Positions 47,078 to 61,499 of a stretch of DNA of 64,000 bases are shown here, one piece after another. Every line of letters starts with the position of its first letter. Position 1 is the stretch's first letter. The notes under the pieces are model-generated. The model made no database searches and was not told the origin of the DNA. It saw only the letters and a list, made by a program, of their open reading frames with translations. Source of the DNA: Umbelopsis isabellina (taxonomy: Eukaryota; Mucoromycota; Umbelopsidomycetes; Umbelopsidales; Umbelopsidaceae). The stretch covers positions 1,824,634 through 1,888,633 of the forward strand of contig JAEPQZ010000001.1 in assembly GCA_016758905.1 (NCBI GenBank), in the 5' to 3' direction. The position numbers and the translations under genes are program-made.

Positions 47078-49052
47078 ATGGTCTCGACAAAACCCTCCCA
47101 ATCACCACCCAGCTTAAGGAGGAAACGTAACTTCAAGAACTTGAGTTTACAGAACTCGCCCATAGTAGTTCATCCCGCATCGCCCAAGTGTGATTCAGAC
47201 ACGGGCGATTTGAAAGAAGATCTACGGTATAGTGAGCTGAATGAGCAGCTCCAAGATCTGCAAATCGGTCTGGAACTTCGGTTAGATCTCAGAGCTGAAG
47301 ATATCGAAACATTGGAAGAATTAGGAGCCGGTAACGGCGGAACAGTATGTAAAGTCGTGCACCAACCAACTAAGACAATTATGGCCAAGAAGGTACAAAC
47401 GCTTCTCAACGTTTGTTTTAATTTATATTAATCAAAGCGACATTTTGCTAAAATTGTCTTTACTTCGGGGTTAAAATACATGACTTTTAGACAATATACC
47501 CTCAGTCACTGCTCGATTCTCCGGCGTTGATCAATCAGATAATAGTCAAGACACCTGTCGATCAACCATCAATATTGACTCCGCAATCATCAGGAGAACC
47601 AGGTGGTTCTTCGCGACCATCGCGTTCCGTATCAACAAATTTAGTGAACAAGGCTTCTCCTCAGAAGTCCCTGACTCCTGGTAGTCATACCGATGTAGAG
47701 CCAACAAAATATACAGAAACGCCTTCATCAACTTTCGTGCGTGTTCATCATCAGACAATGAAACAAAAGGTGGATCCAAAGTTATTGGTGCGAAGGCAAA
47801 TTATGAGAGAGATGCAATACATGCATGACTGCGACTCAAGACACATTGTCAGCTTCTATGGTGCATTCATGAACGATGGTGATATCTCCATGTGTATGGA
47901 ATATATGGATGTCGGGTAACATATCGCTAGTCTTGTACGTATTTTTGTGTCTGATTTCACGTTATTAATAACGTCTCCAATGATCCTGCCTGTATCAGCT
48001 CGCTAGATAGAATATACAAAAAGCATGGACCAGTTCGACAGGATGTGTTAAGAAAAATCGCCTTTGCCGTGAGTATAGCAAATACTCACGCATACGCATG
48101 GTCAGGATCACAGCAAAGGCTAAAATACCTTTACCCTTTTAGGTATTGGATGGATTGATTTATTTGTATGATTGCCATCGGATTATTCATAGAGGTCATT
48201 TTTTCGTATTTCCATCAAACCATGCGGTCGTCACTGCTGATCTACAAGCATGTAAACTTATATCATATTTTTGAATTGTTCTTAGATGTCAAACCTTCCA
48301 ATATTCTTGTGAATTCTATGGGGCAAATTAAGATTTGCGATTTTGGCGTTTCAGGTCCACTGATTGACTCGATCGCAGACACCTTCGTTGGGACAAGTTA
48401 TTACATGAGTGTAAGTAGTATTAGTCATATTTCCCGAATCTTGTTTTTCTATTTGCTAAACACAAGAATATGGCTTCACCTCATACACCAATGATATTCA
48501 TCCTTTCTCTTCCTTACTTATAAACAAAGCCCGAGCGCATCCTCGGATCACCTTATTCCGTCAAGTCAGACGTTTGGTCATTCGGGATGACGCTGCTTGA
48601 ATTAGCAATCGGCCGGTTTCCCCTGGCAAGCGAGGATGGGCAATCACTGGCAGTATTTGAGCTGTTACAACGGATTGTGAATGAGCCTATGCCTACGTTA
48701 TCAACGGATAAACATTATACTCCGGAATTAAAAGAATTCATCAGTATGTGGTAGGTAGATCGTCATACAAAGCAGTGCGGAATTACGGGTTGATGCTAAT
48801 ATGTACCACCACAAAGTTTACTGAAAGATATGGAGCTTCGTCCAACACCAGCAGATCTGATGGTAAGTTTTAGCATGCCGGTGATTGGGTTTGTGTAGCC
48901 TCATGGAGCATAAGCACTGACCGCCTAACTCCGGATAACTGAACCATTTATCAATTAATCTTTCTCGCTATCTTTATTCGTCACAGCAACACCATTACTT
49001 AATGGTCCAAGAAAAGGTCGATTTGCAGCAATGGGCAAAGGACATGATGTAA
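47078..49052 (+). CDS. STE7 (FUZ7)-like: MAP kinase kinase, STE7/Fuz7 (MEK) type, with insert in the kinase domain
   Basis: Eight exons: 47078-47392, 47491-47915, 47999-48068, 48143-48194, 48286-48410, 48530-48750, 48817-48862, 48987-49052. They sum to 1320 nt, or 439 aa. A dual-specificity kinase that activates a Fus3/Kss1-type MAPK for mating and filamentation. Kinase landmarks: glycine loop [14 protein letters not shown] Lys in MAKK, hinge [12 protein letters not shown] as [18 protein letters not shown] as KICDFGVSG, activation loop [19 protein letters not shown] with the phosphorylatable Ser and Thr, then [19 protein letters not shown]. Between the MAKK lysine and helix C (RRQIMREMQ) the family has about 10 residues; here exon 2 adds about 80-90 in-frame residues rich in Ser, Pro and S/T-P sites. 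The alternative is a single long intron with an acceptor near 47740-47770. Either way the core kinase is complete and looks catalytic. Confidence 0.92.
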
Positions 49053-51473
<2,421 letters not shown>

Positions 51474-53224
51474 AAGCAAAAGGAGTTTGATCTGATTGCC
51501 ATTGTGTGCCATCAAAGCCTGCTGTTTTTTTTTTTTTTTTGTTTAACCTGTACATAATGCTTGTGCTTCATTGATCTTTGAAAGAAAGATGATGTCAATT
51601 CCTCCCATCTATCTGTAATAATCTCCAGCCATTCAAAACAGCATTTCGTTTTTGTACCTCAAAATCACTTGCTTACACCTATTCCTTTTCACACACTCGG
51701 ACCAATTGTTTTCTAATGTACACTAATATGCCTTTTTGAAAGAAAAAAAGGAAAAAAAAAATTATGCTGTCGGCGATCCGGATTTACATCCTGTTGATCG
51801 GGCACCGCCAAAAATAAAAAAAGAATAATATCTGACGCTTAAAAAACCATTTTGTTCAATGATATGAGAGCTATTGCCAGACTATAAATCTCAACCTAGT
51901 CTTAGCTAGTATAATATCTTTGTATACGAACGCCTCCCTTTCATTTCTACGTGATACTAATATAAATGAAATGACACAGCGCCACACGCCATTGTGGACT
52001 AAGCGAGCGGGCTTGAACTTTTCTCCAAAATTACAAGGTGCTTCGGTGCTTCTGAGAAAATCTCGGCAATATATTGGGTTTGAAAATGTTACAGTACCGT
52101 TGTGGATCCTTTTTTATAATCAAATTATTCAAAAACCCGCCTCAGCGTAACACTGTTTAATTGAAAATGAAAAAACCATATATGCTATAGATTGATCGCA
52201 ACGCAGCCAAGAATATGAAATGGTCAGATGTTTAGGCAACAATGAGAGTGCTTACGAAAGAGTCCTGGTACATGTTATTTTGGTGTAATTACTTGTTAAG
52301 AGCCAAACCAGATGCGAATTAACACTTGAACTGGTTCATTATGGATGACTGCATTGATCGGAACTAAACTTTGACTAATTTATACTTTTAGTCGCTGTCC
52401 TACGTACTTTGAATCTATCTGGTAGCTAGTTTTTCTGCCGTCAATCTTGAAGTGTACCTTGACTTGCAAATAAAAGCCGTTGTTAAATTGACATTCATTT
52501 CTCCATCCCAATAATCCATTTTGATAACGTTAGTCAGCTCATTATCTTAAGGTACTTGAACAATACATATTACTATATTTCGAGTTAAGCTATAGTATGA
52601 AGCTGAAACGTCATATTGCTTCAACTGCTTCACACTACATTCCTATAGAAACATTGCGAACAACTCGTAATGACGAAACTGGAAGACAAACAGCTTAAAT
52701 GTTATTTATAGTATTGGAAGGAGTTCACTTTCAGCTATTGATTGTTTGTCAACATGTTGTCAATCCACGATCGTCATACAAAACGTAAGGCATGATGAGC
52801 TTCTGAAATTGCACGTTAAAAAACAAAAGTTTACCATTTAAATCATTCGGTAGCAAAATGTACAATATGTCTAAGAACTGTATCATCTGGCATCTGGCCC
52901 TTTCGAAAACGAAATACCGCTGCCAGTCAGAGTGAATCATACAATTTTACCCTAATACAGCAGTATATTAGTGGGTTGAGAAACAACGTGGTGGAACGTC
53001 CTTTGAACAAGGTCTTTTGATCCCTATGCCGTTGAAAGCTTAATGCTTTCTCTGATTTCGGACCTCCAACAAAGACAAGCTGCTTGCTTAAATTTTTAGC
53101 CTGCTCTCAGTCGAGAGACCTGTCGACTGAGAGTTAAACCATGTGACACATATCGTCCCATTATTGTTTGACAACCGAGCACTCGGAAATCAAACTTCTT
53201 TTCTTATACTCTATTACTTTTCCA
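51474..53224. other. intergenic region with inverted repeat before the oxidoreductase
   Basis: About 1.75 kb, AT-rich. Homopolymer T and A tracts occur near 51525 and 51745. No supportable gene. The last 120 bp contain a perfect 11-bp inverted repeat (listed separately). Confidence 0.5.
53104..53133. repeat. perfect 11-bp inverted repeat in promoter
   Basis: CTCTCAGTCGA at 53104-53114 and its exact reverse complement at 53123-53133, separated by 8 bases. It sits 92 bp upstream of the oxidoreductase ATG. It may be an operator-like site or an RNA hairpin in a leader. Confidence 0.75.
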
Positions 53225-54750
53225 ATGACTATCGACTTTAGAGGACTATACACACCATCGACCAATTCTTACTGGCTTGATGGAGCACCTTGGCAACAGC
53301 CGAACAACGAGCCTTTACCAAAGTCGGCTGATGTTGTTGTTGTTGGTGGTACGTTACAAACTACCACACACAGTTCATTTAATCAAATATATTAAGTCAT
53401 CTTAGCTGGTATGTCCGGGTTATCAACTGCTTACTGGCTGAAGCACTATAACCCCAAGTTGAAAGTGGTTGTGACGGAGGCTAGAGGAATCTCTTCTGGA
53501 GCGACTGGTCGTAATGGTAGGAAGTTTCTCACCGTCATGTATTTTTTTTTTCGCACGACCTGTAAGCATTAATCCCAATCTGCTCAGGTGGAATTTGCTT
53601 ACCTGGATTGAATGACTCCTTCCAAGAAACTATCGACCAATTTGGATATGAACCAGCAAAGAGATTATTAGATTTTGACTATCTGACTGTTAATGAGATG
53701 AAGTCCTTTGTTCAGCATCATTGTGATACTGATAAAGGCTTCTTCGATCCCGAAATGACGTTTCTCAAAGAAGGTGGACTGATCTTATGGTCAACCCCGC
53801 AACAAAGAGATGATGGCATCAAAGATGCTGACGCATTCATAGCAGCTGGACTGGCTCACGATGTCACCAAACTAGACCGCGAAGCTGTGAAAGCTATTAC
53901 AGGGAGTGATGCGTTCTATGGTGGGTTGCAGATAAAGACAACAGCCGTGCTCTGGGCTGCCAAGTTTGTATTCTCGCTTGCTAGACAAGTGCAGGATTGG
54001 TGCCATATTGCCACCTTCTGTCCTGTTGAAGAAGTTACTGAAATCGGGGATAACATCAAAGTGCAAACTAGTAGAGGTGCAATTCAATGTAGCAAAGTTG
54101 TGTATGCTACCAATGCTTGGACTTCCAGCATACTACCAGAATTCAAGAAACATGTCATACCCGTACGCAACCAAGTGCTGCAATTTCGGTCTCCCGAGCA
54201 TGTAAAATGGGACTATTGCTTGAGCTCCAATGATGGGTAAGATAGAAATTTTTGATGGTGATTACAGCTTATGACTGATTTTGACAATCAAACTACAATA
54301 CTTTGTAGATATGAGTATATGTCTCAACGGCCCAATGGAGATATTGTCATAGGTGGTATGCGTAATTTAGTGGATGGTCAAGAGGTTGATCAACCAGACG
54401 ACTCTACTCTCGACGACAAGATAGGAAAAGCTTTGCGAGAATTTTTGCCTAAACACTTTCCACAATTCAAAGAAAGTGATATCAAGGTCGATCATGAGTG
54501 GTCGGGCATCATGGGCTTCAACATGTATGACCGTCTGCCTTTTGTTGGACCACTAAAAAATATACCTAAACGAAACGAAGGCGAATATGCCTGTTTTGGA
54601 TTTACCGGTCATGGTATGCCGCGAACCTTCATGGCAGGCAAGGCTGTAGCTGGTATGGTAACAGATCAAGCTCTTCCGGACTGGTTTCCGACTGAATGTC
54701 TGCCAGACCATCCTCGTCGCAGACAGCTGTGGAACAAAAGTCGGCTTTGA
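53225..54750 (+). CDS. FAD-dependent oxidoreductase (DAO family)
   Basis: Four exons (53225-53348, 53406-53516, 53588-54236, 54309-54750) give 441 aa. The dinucleotide-binding motif VVVVGAGMSGLSTAYWL is formed across the first intron, and the FAD-contact block SGATGRNGG across the second. The C-terminal FAD-binding strand GFTGHGMPRTFMAG is intact. These place it in the D-amino-acid oxidase/glycine oxidase superfamily. Closest by feel are the fungal and bacterial amine or glutamylputrescine oxidoreductases, but the substrate cannot be assigned. No signal peptide or peroxisomal -SKL end is seen (C-terminus KSRL), so it is probably cytosolic; the KSRL end could be a weak PTS1-like signal. Confidence 0.92.
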
Positions 54751-55260
54751 AAGCTCATAAAAGCATTTGGAAACAGTGTACTGATAGATTGTTGTTGTTT
54801 GGAACTTCAGTTCGTACAGTTAATAGCTTCCTCTTTCTTTTCCACTTAATAACATTCTCCGGTCAAGCACCAGGCTGTTGCAACTGACTGGAATAGCATT
54901 CATTGAGTCAATTATATAAGCTGCTATTAGGCTGCTGAAAATTTATTCTATGTGTTCATATCTACCATGAAGGATCGACATGCCAAAAAAGAACATAATA
55001 TTAGTATTACGGTATATAGGAAAATGTGTCAAAGATCAGAGCGAAGAACGTGGAGGAAAAAAGGGCAGGAGGGATCGACTATTAAATGTGCACAACAGAA
55101 AAGCGAAAGTGCAAATTGCTATACGCAATCACCACTTCTAAGAATTTAAGCGCTGCCAAAATTGCACTCTGGTCTTTCAAAAGATCAAAAAGTATTTAAA
55201 TGAAAAGCAAAGGATAACAATGGAGTGGGGCGGAAGCAAGCAGATTGTGTGATCGCATAT
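54751..55260. other. intergenic between convergent genes
   Basis: About 510 bp, tail-to-tail between the oxidoreductase and the nucleotide-sugar transporter. No gene or motif seen. Confidence 0.5.
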
Positions 55261-56529
55261 CTACATGCCATAAAGTCGAGTGGCAAAGATAACAAGGGCC
55301 GCACCAAGGACGAACGGACCAGATATGATAAAATTGAAAAGCCAGACAGATACCAGCATAGATAAAATGATGCTGATAGATGTAGCAAATCCTTTCAAGA
55401 TATTGTCGGCATACTTGACAACCAAAGCAACGATGAGACCACCGATAGCTTGAATTGAGATAACAAGCCACGTCAAAGCATTGTAGTGGGCAAAGAAACC
55501 CTCGGTCACGACTTTACGACCATCTTGAAGAGCAACTACGAAAACCAAACCAAAAAGTAAAGAGAACATGGACATTTGGATATTGCGGACCCAAACTTGA
55601 GCGCTTTGAGGTACACCTTCATCTTCCATAGCATTCAAAGGATCTTCTTGATCCAACTCAACCGAGGATTTTCTAGAAGTGGCATCGTCCGAATTTTCCT
55701 TATCCGTATTGACCGACTGGAAACGGGTATACTTCGGCTGTGGCTTAACCACAGGTGACTTGAGAATCTTTTCGAAATATACACCGGCTAGACCAGACAA
55801 AAAGCATGCAAGCAAGACGGCAACATATCCCTTAACGTTGGACTGGTTACCAACATTATCAACTGCATCAGTCATATCGTCAGATCGATCGTCAGACAGA
55901 GTGGTTTGAGTAAGGAACGATCCAAAGCTTGACAGAGTAGCATTTCTAGGCAGTACTACTAATGCAATACCAATGGTAAGAAGGGTGATGGATATCCATT
56001 TCATCTTATTAAGAGACCGTCGGAGAATAAGGACACTGAAGAATGCTGTAGTAAGAATTTTCAGCTGATAAGTAACTTGAAACGTCGCTGCGTCAAGATT
56101 TGACACTGCCAAGTATTGAAGGTTGTTCTTTTTTTAACGTGTTAGTAAGAACATGATCGTCCTTGTCACAATTGAAAAGAATTAAGACTTGTAGCTTACC
56201 TGGATCAAATATAAACCGGCTGGGATAGCCAGCTTCAAGGTCTCTCGCCACTGAAGAATCAGCTCACGGTTCAAATTGTTGACCAGCTTCTTGAGTGTTC
56301 GTTTACCAGGAGCTGGAGCAAAGTACAAAAGCGTTATGCAAACCAGTGCCTTCATAACCTCACTCATGACGACAGCTGTAGATGCCAGGTAAAGCTGATC
56401 CTCTGGAACACTGGCTCTTGTATATCGCATCACTAGAATGAGAGCGCTGTTTTGGACCACCAGCACCAAAAGGGAAAGATATTTTATAGGTATTCCCCAT
56501 AATGAGAACGCTTCAGTGACTATGCGCAT
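55261..56529 (-). CDS. nucleotide-sugar transporter (SLC35A, UDP-galactose type)
   Basis: Two exons (56529-56200 and 56127-55261) give 398 aa. A Golgi multi-pass membrane protein that exchanges UDP-sugar for UMP. About ten hydrophobic helices are seen. The family block around the intron, AIPAGLYLIQ followed by NNLQYLAVSNLDAATFQVTYQLKI (split here), is diagnostic for the UDP-Gal/CMP-sialic acid group. Others are KILTTAFFSVLILRRSL and ACFLSGLAGVYFEKILK, then IQAIGGLIVALVVKYADNILKGFA. An extra acidic/Ser loop of about 60 residues (residues 235-290) lies on the cytosolic side and is larger than usual. Which UDP-sugar it carries is not readable. The C-terminus ends ATRLYGM. Confidence 0.93.
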
Positions 56530-57003
56530 GTCAAAAGGTTAGAACAAGTGAAAATGGACACAAATTAAAAAGAAACATTCGTTACCCATTATAGAGATGG
56601 TTAGAAAATAGACAGTTTCAGAACGAACAACGCACAGCTGAGAGTTTAAAAAAAAACAACAAAAACCATATCCAAACACCGCCGTAATTTACTTTTTTGA
56701 GCAATATTCTTGGACCACCTGAAGCGAGCGCCTCAAGGTACCGCTATCACAGCCTTCCTAACTTTTTGATCCAGAAATCGTACAGTACGCTTGTGCTATA
56801 CCGTTATTGCTGCCATGTTTTCTAAAAATGATTTTCGTCGCATATGGTCGGTTCATCAGTGTTTTTATATTATTGTGATTTTATTACAATATTTTGACTC
56901 CCCGAGAAACCGACCAACGATCTTTGGGCTATTATTAGCTTTTAGAAGGGCATACGATGTGGAGGTCATGGACATGGCGCAGAGGATGAAAATGCTGTGT
57001 AAT
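56530..57003. other. intergenic: transporter promoter / Rab GAP 3' flank
   Basis: About 470 bp on the upstream side of the transporter. An open frame on + (56791-57054) has no recognisable content. The poly-A stretch on the + strand near 56648 lies in the presumed leader. Confidence 0.45.
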
Positions 57004-58581
57004 CTACAGATATCGTGCAGAAACCATGGCTGCAGCAGCAATTCCGATGCTTAGAGCGCCTACAGCGGCCATCATACGCCGAATTTTACGTTCTTGTTGT
57101 GGGTTGGTCTTTACGATGGCACGGGGTTTTCGCTCAGACGGTTCCATTTTTAATATTTCGCGTGCCTTTTCGCGTGCTTCGTCACTTAGTTTTTCGTCCT
57201 CCCAAGTATTAACGCTGGATGTTTCATCTAATCCAATCTGTGCCTGCTGCTGTAGGTCTTTAGGAGGGTAAGCTAATTCCAACTCGGTTGCTTTGTTAAC
57301 GACTGCCTCAACGTCTAATGGTTTTTGAGGCAGTTTGGATAGAAACGTATGTACAGCTGAGTTCTCGCATTCTTGTTGCAATAATTCCTCTTTGTGAGCC
57401 AGCACAATGGCGGCTGCAAAATACACCGGCATTAGCGGATTCGAACTTAAAAATAGATCAAACAGACGAGGTATAATGGAGAAATCATCAATGTCGTGGC
57501 TACACCACGTTATGACCCAGCTAAGGCAGTAATAGGGCAATACATTGGCTCTGTGAGGCAACAAAATGGATATCAATAAGATGGCTCTTTTTGTTTTACG
57601 CCACTGATACATTAGATACAGCAAGATGAATAGCCATAAAACGTACTCTTGTAGAAAGTCGGATATCTGATGATCTTCATGCTGATATAGAGTATCTAAT
57701 AAAGTGACTTGTCGTAAGACAGGATCCAGGGTATCTAGCATCGCATCTGTATAGTAATAAGTCAAGGAATGTTGGAGTAGGAATGGTGGCTAATACATAA
57801 TAAACAACAGCAGTCTTTTTGCTCTGCAATCAAAAAGGATATCTTAGGAAAAACAAAGTTACTTGTTCAATCAAACCGACAGATACATCCTTTCCAAAAA
57901 TCAATAGAAATACAGTACAAATGTCATGAAAGCCCTGGACGATCCAGTCAATAAATGAGCGTTATTTGCTCACATTACAATGAGATCAGCCGTTACCTGG
58001 TAATAATGAAGGGCTTTGTTCCGCCGCAAGACTTCCACAATCACCTCGTTGAGCTCCGTTTGCTTCTCTTTCTTACTTGCTTCGTCCAACCCTATTGACT
58101 ATTTAGAGACATCAAATCTTAACTGATGATAATTATAGCACTAACCTTCAGGGTACGCATTAAGCGACCGATCTACGTCCAATAGCACCTGCTTTTCATC
58201 ACTATGCTCTTCTTTATCGTTGTCTGGTATACAGTCAATGGTTAAAAGTTTCATTCGTTTACCACCGACAACTCAGTGTGGTTGTACCTATTGTGCTAGT
58301 GCCAAGTTTGACTGTGTCATATTGTAAAAGTACTGGCCTGCAAGACTTGAGTTATCGATTTGACTATTCTATGTCTGCATGCTTGAAGCATACCATACAC
58401 GTCGGCGGAGACTATTGTTGACGAACCCTCCGCCGCCTCTGCCTATATTGCGAAGTGCACCAATGTCGTCATGTCGAATGGCTTCGTTGATGCGCCAAAT
58501 GCGTTGATACACATCGTTCTCATGTGCATAGCGGTCATTCGATATCACTCGACGTCCCCGTAGGGTAGCCCGTTTTGTCAT
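57004..58581 (-). CDS. GYP8 (TBC1D20): Rab GTPase-activating protein, Gyp8/TBC1D20 type
   Basis: Seven exons: 58581-58394, 58337-58288, 58223-58146, 58091-57997, 57934-57863, 57789-57647, 57550-57004. They sum to 1173 nt, or 390 aa. The TBC domain accelerates GTP hydrolysis by Rab1/Ypt1-type GTPases at ER and Golgi. Visible TBC blocks: LRRRVWPVLL, LDVDRSL, the YYQGFHDICTVFLL catalytic-Gln region, then LSWVITWCSHDI, PRLFDLFLSSNPLMP and VYFAAAIVL. The last is typical of the TBC1D20 subgroup. The C-terminus has a single hydrophobic segment (VGALSIGIAAAAMVSA) before ARYL, a tail anchor as in Gyp8 and TBC1D20. The Arg finger residue (IxxDxxR) is seen only as LDVDRSL, which is the family form. The exon 6/7 joint (donor GTACGT at 57646) was fixed by family alignment. 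Confidence 0.93.
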
Positions 58582-59922
58582 GTCTTTCGCCCTACAGTGA
58601 TATGTACAATATTATAAAGCTACAGCAATAGTTGCAAGCAGAGTGCGCTCAATGACTTACTTAACTCGACATAACCCAAACCCAGTGACAAGGCCCAAAA
58701 TCAAATTTACCTATTCCCTCTCAATTTTAGATATGCATGTTCTTCCTTATTTCTTATTTCTGCTCATATTTATCAGATACCATCTTTAGTGTTGTTGCAG
58801 AAATTATAGGAGGTGCATACCTTACTCAAGTAAATCTACAACCTGGGGGCAATATATGATATCATTTCCAATTTTAAATGACTATAACACAGGATCGAGA
58901 TAGCAAAAGCTGTCAATACCTCTATTCTTGCACATGCTTGTTGCTAGTATGTGACATCATCTATTGTAAGCGACTATATTGAGCGACTTCTTCTAATGTG
59001 ATATTAGACACTGTAAAGGCTGACGCATGTGCAAGAACTAAACAACGTGAAAAAATATATATGCTTGACCGAAAGAGGCAACTCAAATTTTATGGCTCCG
59101 TATACAGGCTTCATAGAAGCAGAAATTACCAAGTCTATATCAAAAGAAATATATGCACAGAGCAGTAGATCTTCGAGAATAACCTATCTTCATACGGATA
59201 TCGCATCCATTATGCGGTAAGTCAAGGTTTGGTAACAAGCAACTTTAGTGCTTAAATTAAAGTATTGATTTCTGATCGGATCGGAAAAGCACAATTATGG
59301 TATTGACTAAAATGACAATAATCATAACGACGTTATCATCTTCAACTTGATCCTCTATTAAAGCGCACTTCACTGACACCCCATTTGAGATGAAATCCAT
59401 CGTATACCCGAGTTCAAATTGTAAGCGAACATTAAAGGTGGTAATCATGGCTTGAGAGCATTGTACTTATGAATCTTTGGATTGTGTGTATTACCAAGTC
59501 GTTCAATTACTAAACATAGAGGGCTTATCCGCTAAAAAGGGTAGATCGCCTCGGCTATAACATTTAACCAATGACGACGCGTGTCTATTCCACTGATGAC
59601 TAAACAACGTCATTCGGATCAGCTATAGATAATGAAGTGTTGAGGCTAATTTGTCTGTATTATCAACATCTTATAGTCTTGCTCTAACGAATGTCTCTCA
59701 TGTCTCAAAGCTAACAATGCCTCAAGGCTAAAATATAGAGAAATACGAAATACGAGTTTCTGCCACGGCCTGCCTTTCTGAGACACCGTGGACACAAATT
59801 GTGACAGCTACTTCTGCATTGTCGTGTAATTCTGTAAATCATGTTTCGGACTTAAATTTTCCTATATATAAGACAAGTGTTTTGCTCAAACTGCATAACT
59901 CTATAAGATCTATTACTACAAA
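58582..59922. other. intergenic: Rab GAP promoter and reductase promoter
   Basis: About 1.34 kb. No gene supportable; 59029-59220 and 59448-59257 are short unrecognised frames. A TATATATAAG box at 59863-59872 lies 51 bp before the reductase ATG. Confidence 0.5.
59863..59872 (+). promoter_or_regulatory. TATA box of the reductase gene
   Basis: TATATATAAG located 51 bp upstream of the ATG at 59923. Confidence 0.5.
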
Positions 59923-61007
59923 ATGTCAGGCAAATTAGTGCTCGTTACCGGACCAAGCGGATACGTTGGTGCCCACGTCTTTCAAACTCTACTTGAAAAA
60001 GGATATAATGTCCGAGGAACTGTTCGATCTGATGAGAAGGCTAATCAATTGAAAGAGGATTTTGCTAAATACAAATCTCAAATTGAAAGCTTTGTCATTG
60101 TCGAGGATATCGCCAAAGACGGAGTTTTTGAAGACGCTGTCAAGGGTGTTGACTACATCATTCACGTAGCCTCACCTTTTCATTTCGACATCAAGGATAA
60201 CAAGCGAGACATGTTGGATCCTGCAGTCAAGGGTACCAACAATATTCTCACAGCAGCCAAGAAGGAGAAACAAATAAAGAGAGTCGTGATCACTTCATCT
60301 TTTGCTGCCATTCTTGACTTAAACAAAGGTGACAGACCTGGCTACACCTATACTGAAAAAGACTGGAATCCTGTTACTTGGGACGAAGCATGTACTTCTG
60401 ACAATCCAGCAGCCGTATACTGTGCATCCAAAAAATTTGCTGAACAAGCTGCATACAAATTTGTTGAAGAAGAGAAGCCAAGTTTTGATATTGCTACCAT
60501 GTGTAAGTGGTATAGTTCAACGATAACTGGATAATGTCTATCAAAACTGACGTCAGCGTAATGTTTATAGGTATGCCGATGGTATACGGTCCTATCGTAC
60601 ATCGCATAAAGAAAATGGATGACTTGAATACTTCCGTCGCTACCGTCTGGAGTATTGTCAATGGCTCTAGCAAGGAAGTGCCACCAACTGAATTTCCAGT
60701 CTGGGTGGATGTCCGTGATACAGCAGAAGCACATGTAGCTGCTTTAACCAGTGACAAGGCATCCAATCAAAGATTTTTATTGGGCGCTGGCAACTACATC
60801 AATGAGCAGATTGCAGCTATTGCTAAAAAGCAATACCCAGATAGGAATATTGCGGGAGACGTTTCGAAAATAAATGCTGAATCAAAAGGTTTCAAGATTG
60901 ATGGTAGCAAGGCAGAAAAATACCTACTTGGAAAACCATACATCACTCTTCAAAAGTGCATAACAGATACTATATCTCAATTATTTGAGCTAGAGAAGAA
61001 ATTGTAA
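59923..61007 (+). CDS. NAD(P)-dependent reductase, extended SDR (dihydroflavonol-4-reductase/Gre2-like)
   Basis: Two exons (59923-60502 and 60571-61007) give 338 aa. A cytosolic Rossmann-fold enzyme. The N-terminal TGPSGYVG is the GxxGxxG cofactor motif. VRGTVRSDEK follows, with an Arg suited to NADPH. Other blocks are IIHVASPFHF, VVITSSFAAI (catalytic Ser) and YCASKKFAEQ, the YxxxK catalytic pair. VWVDVRDTAEAHVAAL closes the substrate half. Relatives include Gre2 methylglyoxal/isovaleraldehyde reductase and cinnamoyl-CoA/dihydroflavonol reductases. In fungi they reduce reactive aldehydes and ketones, so a carbonyl-detoxifying role is plausible, but the substrate is unknown. A hairpin-capable 8-bp inverted repeat (61087-61094 with 61112-61119) lies just after the stop. 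Confidence 0.92.
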
Positions 61008-61499
61008 GATACTAAGACAAGCAAATAAAAACAGTTGTTTGTGATTTGACTGTTGTGATCTAATATTCGCCCGAATTCTTCTGCTAAACCTGTCTAACGT
61101 CCAATATTGAGGACAGGTTGACAAAATGTAATCTTAGCCGCCTTGGGAGATTTGAGTGCTGCACTTTTTACTAGACTACTAAGGCTTAGAACTGTATGGA
61201 CTTAAATACAAAACAGGGAGTCTCAGATGCAGAGCAGGAATAAGGGAACCAATTTTCCGACATAGATTGTCTTAAAAAATAGTCTCGCTACAAACACCTT
61301 AGCCTCAGTTTAAATACTATTCGATAGTCGATACATGATATAAACATTATACATCATACTTTGATGTATTTCATGAGCCATAATCTGTTTATTTCAATAG
61401 AATAGCCACTAATACAAATCATGAGCCACAAGCAGCATAAGTTTTGGTTGCAAGAACCAAAGTTATTGCCGTGGGCACGCCTATGCATAGATAATTCAG
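61008..61499. other. intergenic between convergent genes
   Basis: About 490 bp between the reductase (+) and the secreted peptide gene (-). It contains AACCTGTC (61087-61094) and its complement GACAGGTT (61112-61119), an inverted repeat that may mark the reductase 3' end. Nothing else is seen. Confidence 0.5.

Noticed and set aside
54952-55149. Small + frame between convergent genes
   Set aside because: Lys/Arg/Ser-rich chance frame without promoter or family.
59029-59220. 63-codon + frame upstream of the reductase
   Set aside because: No motif, no splice evidence.
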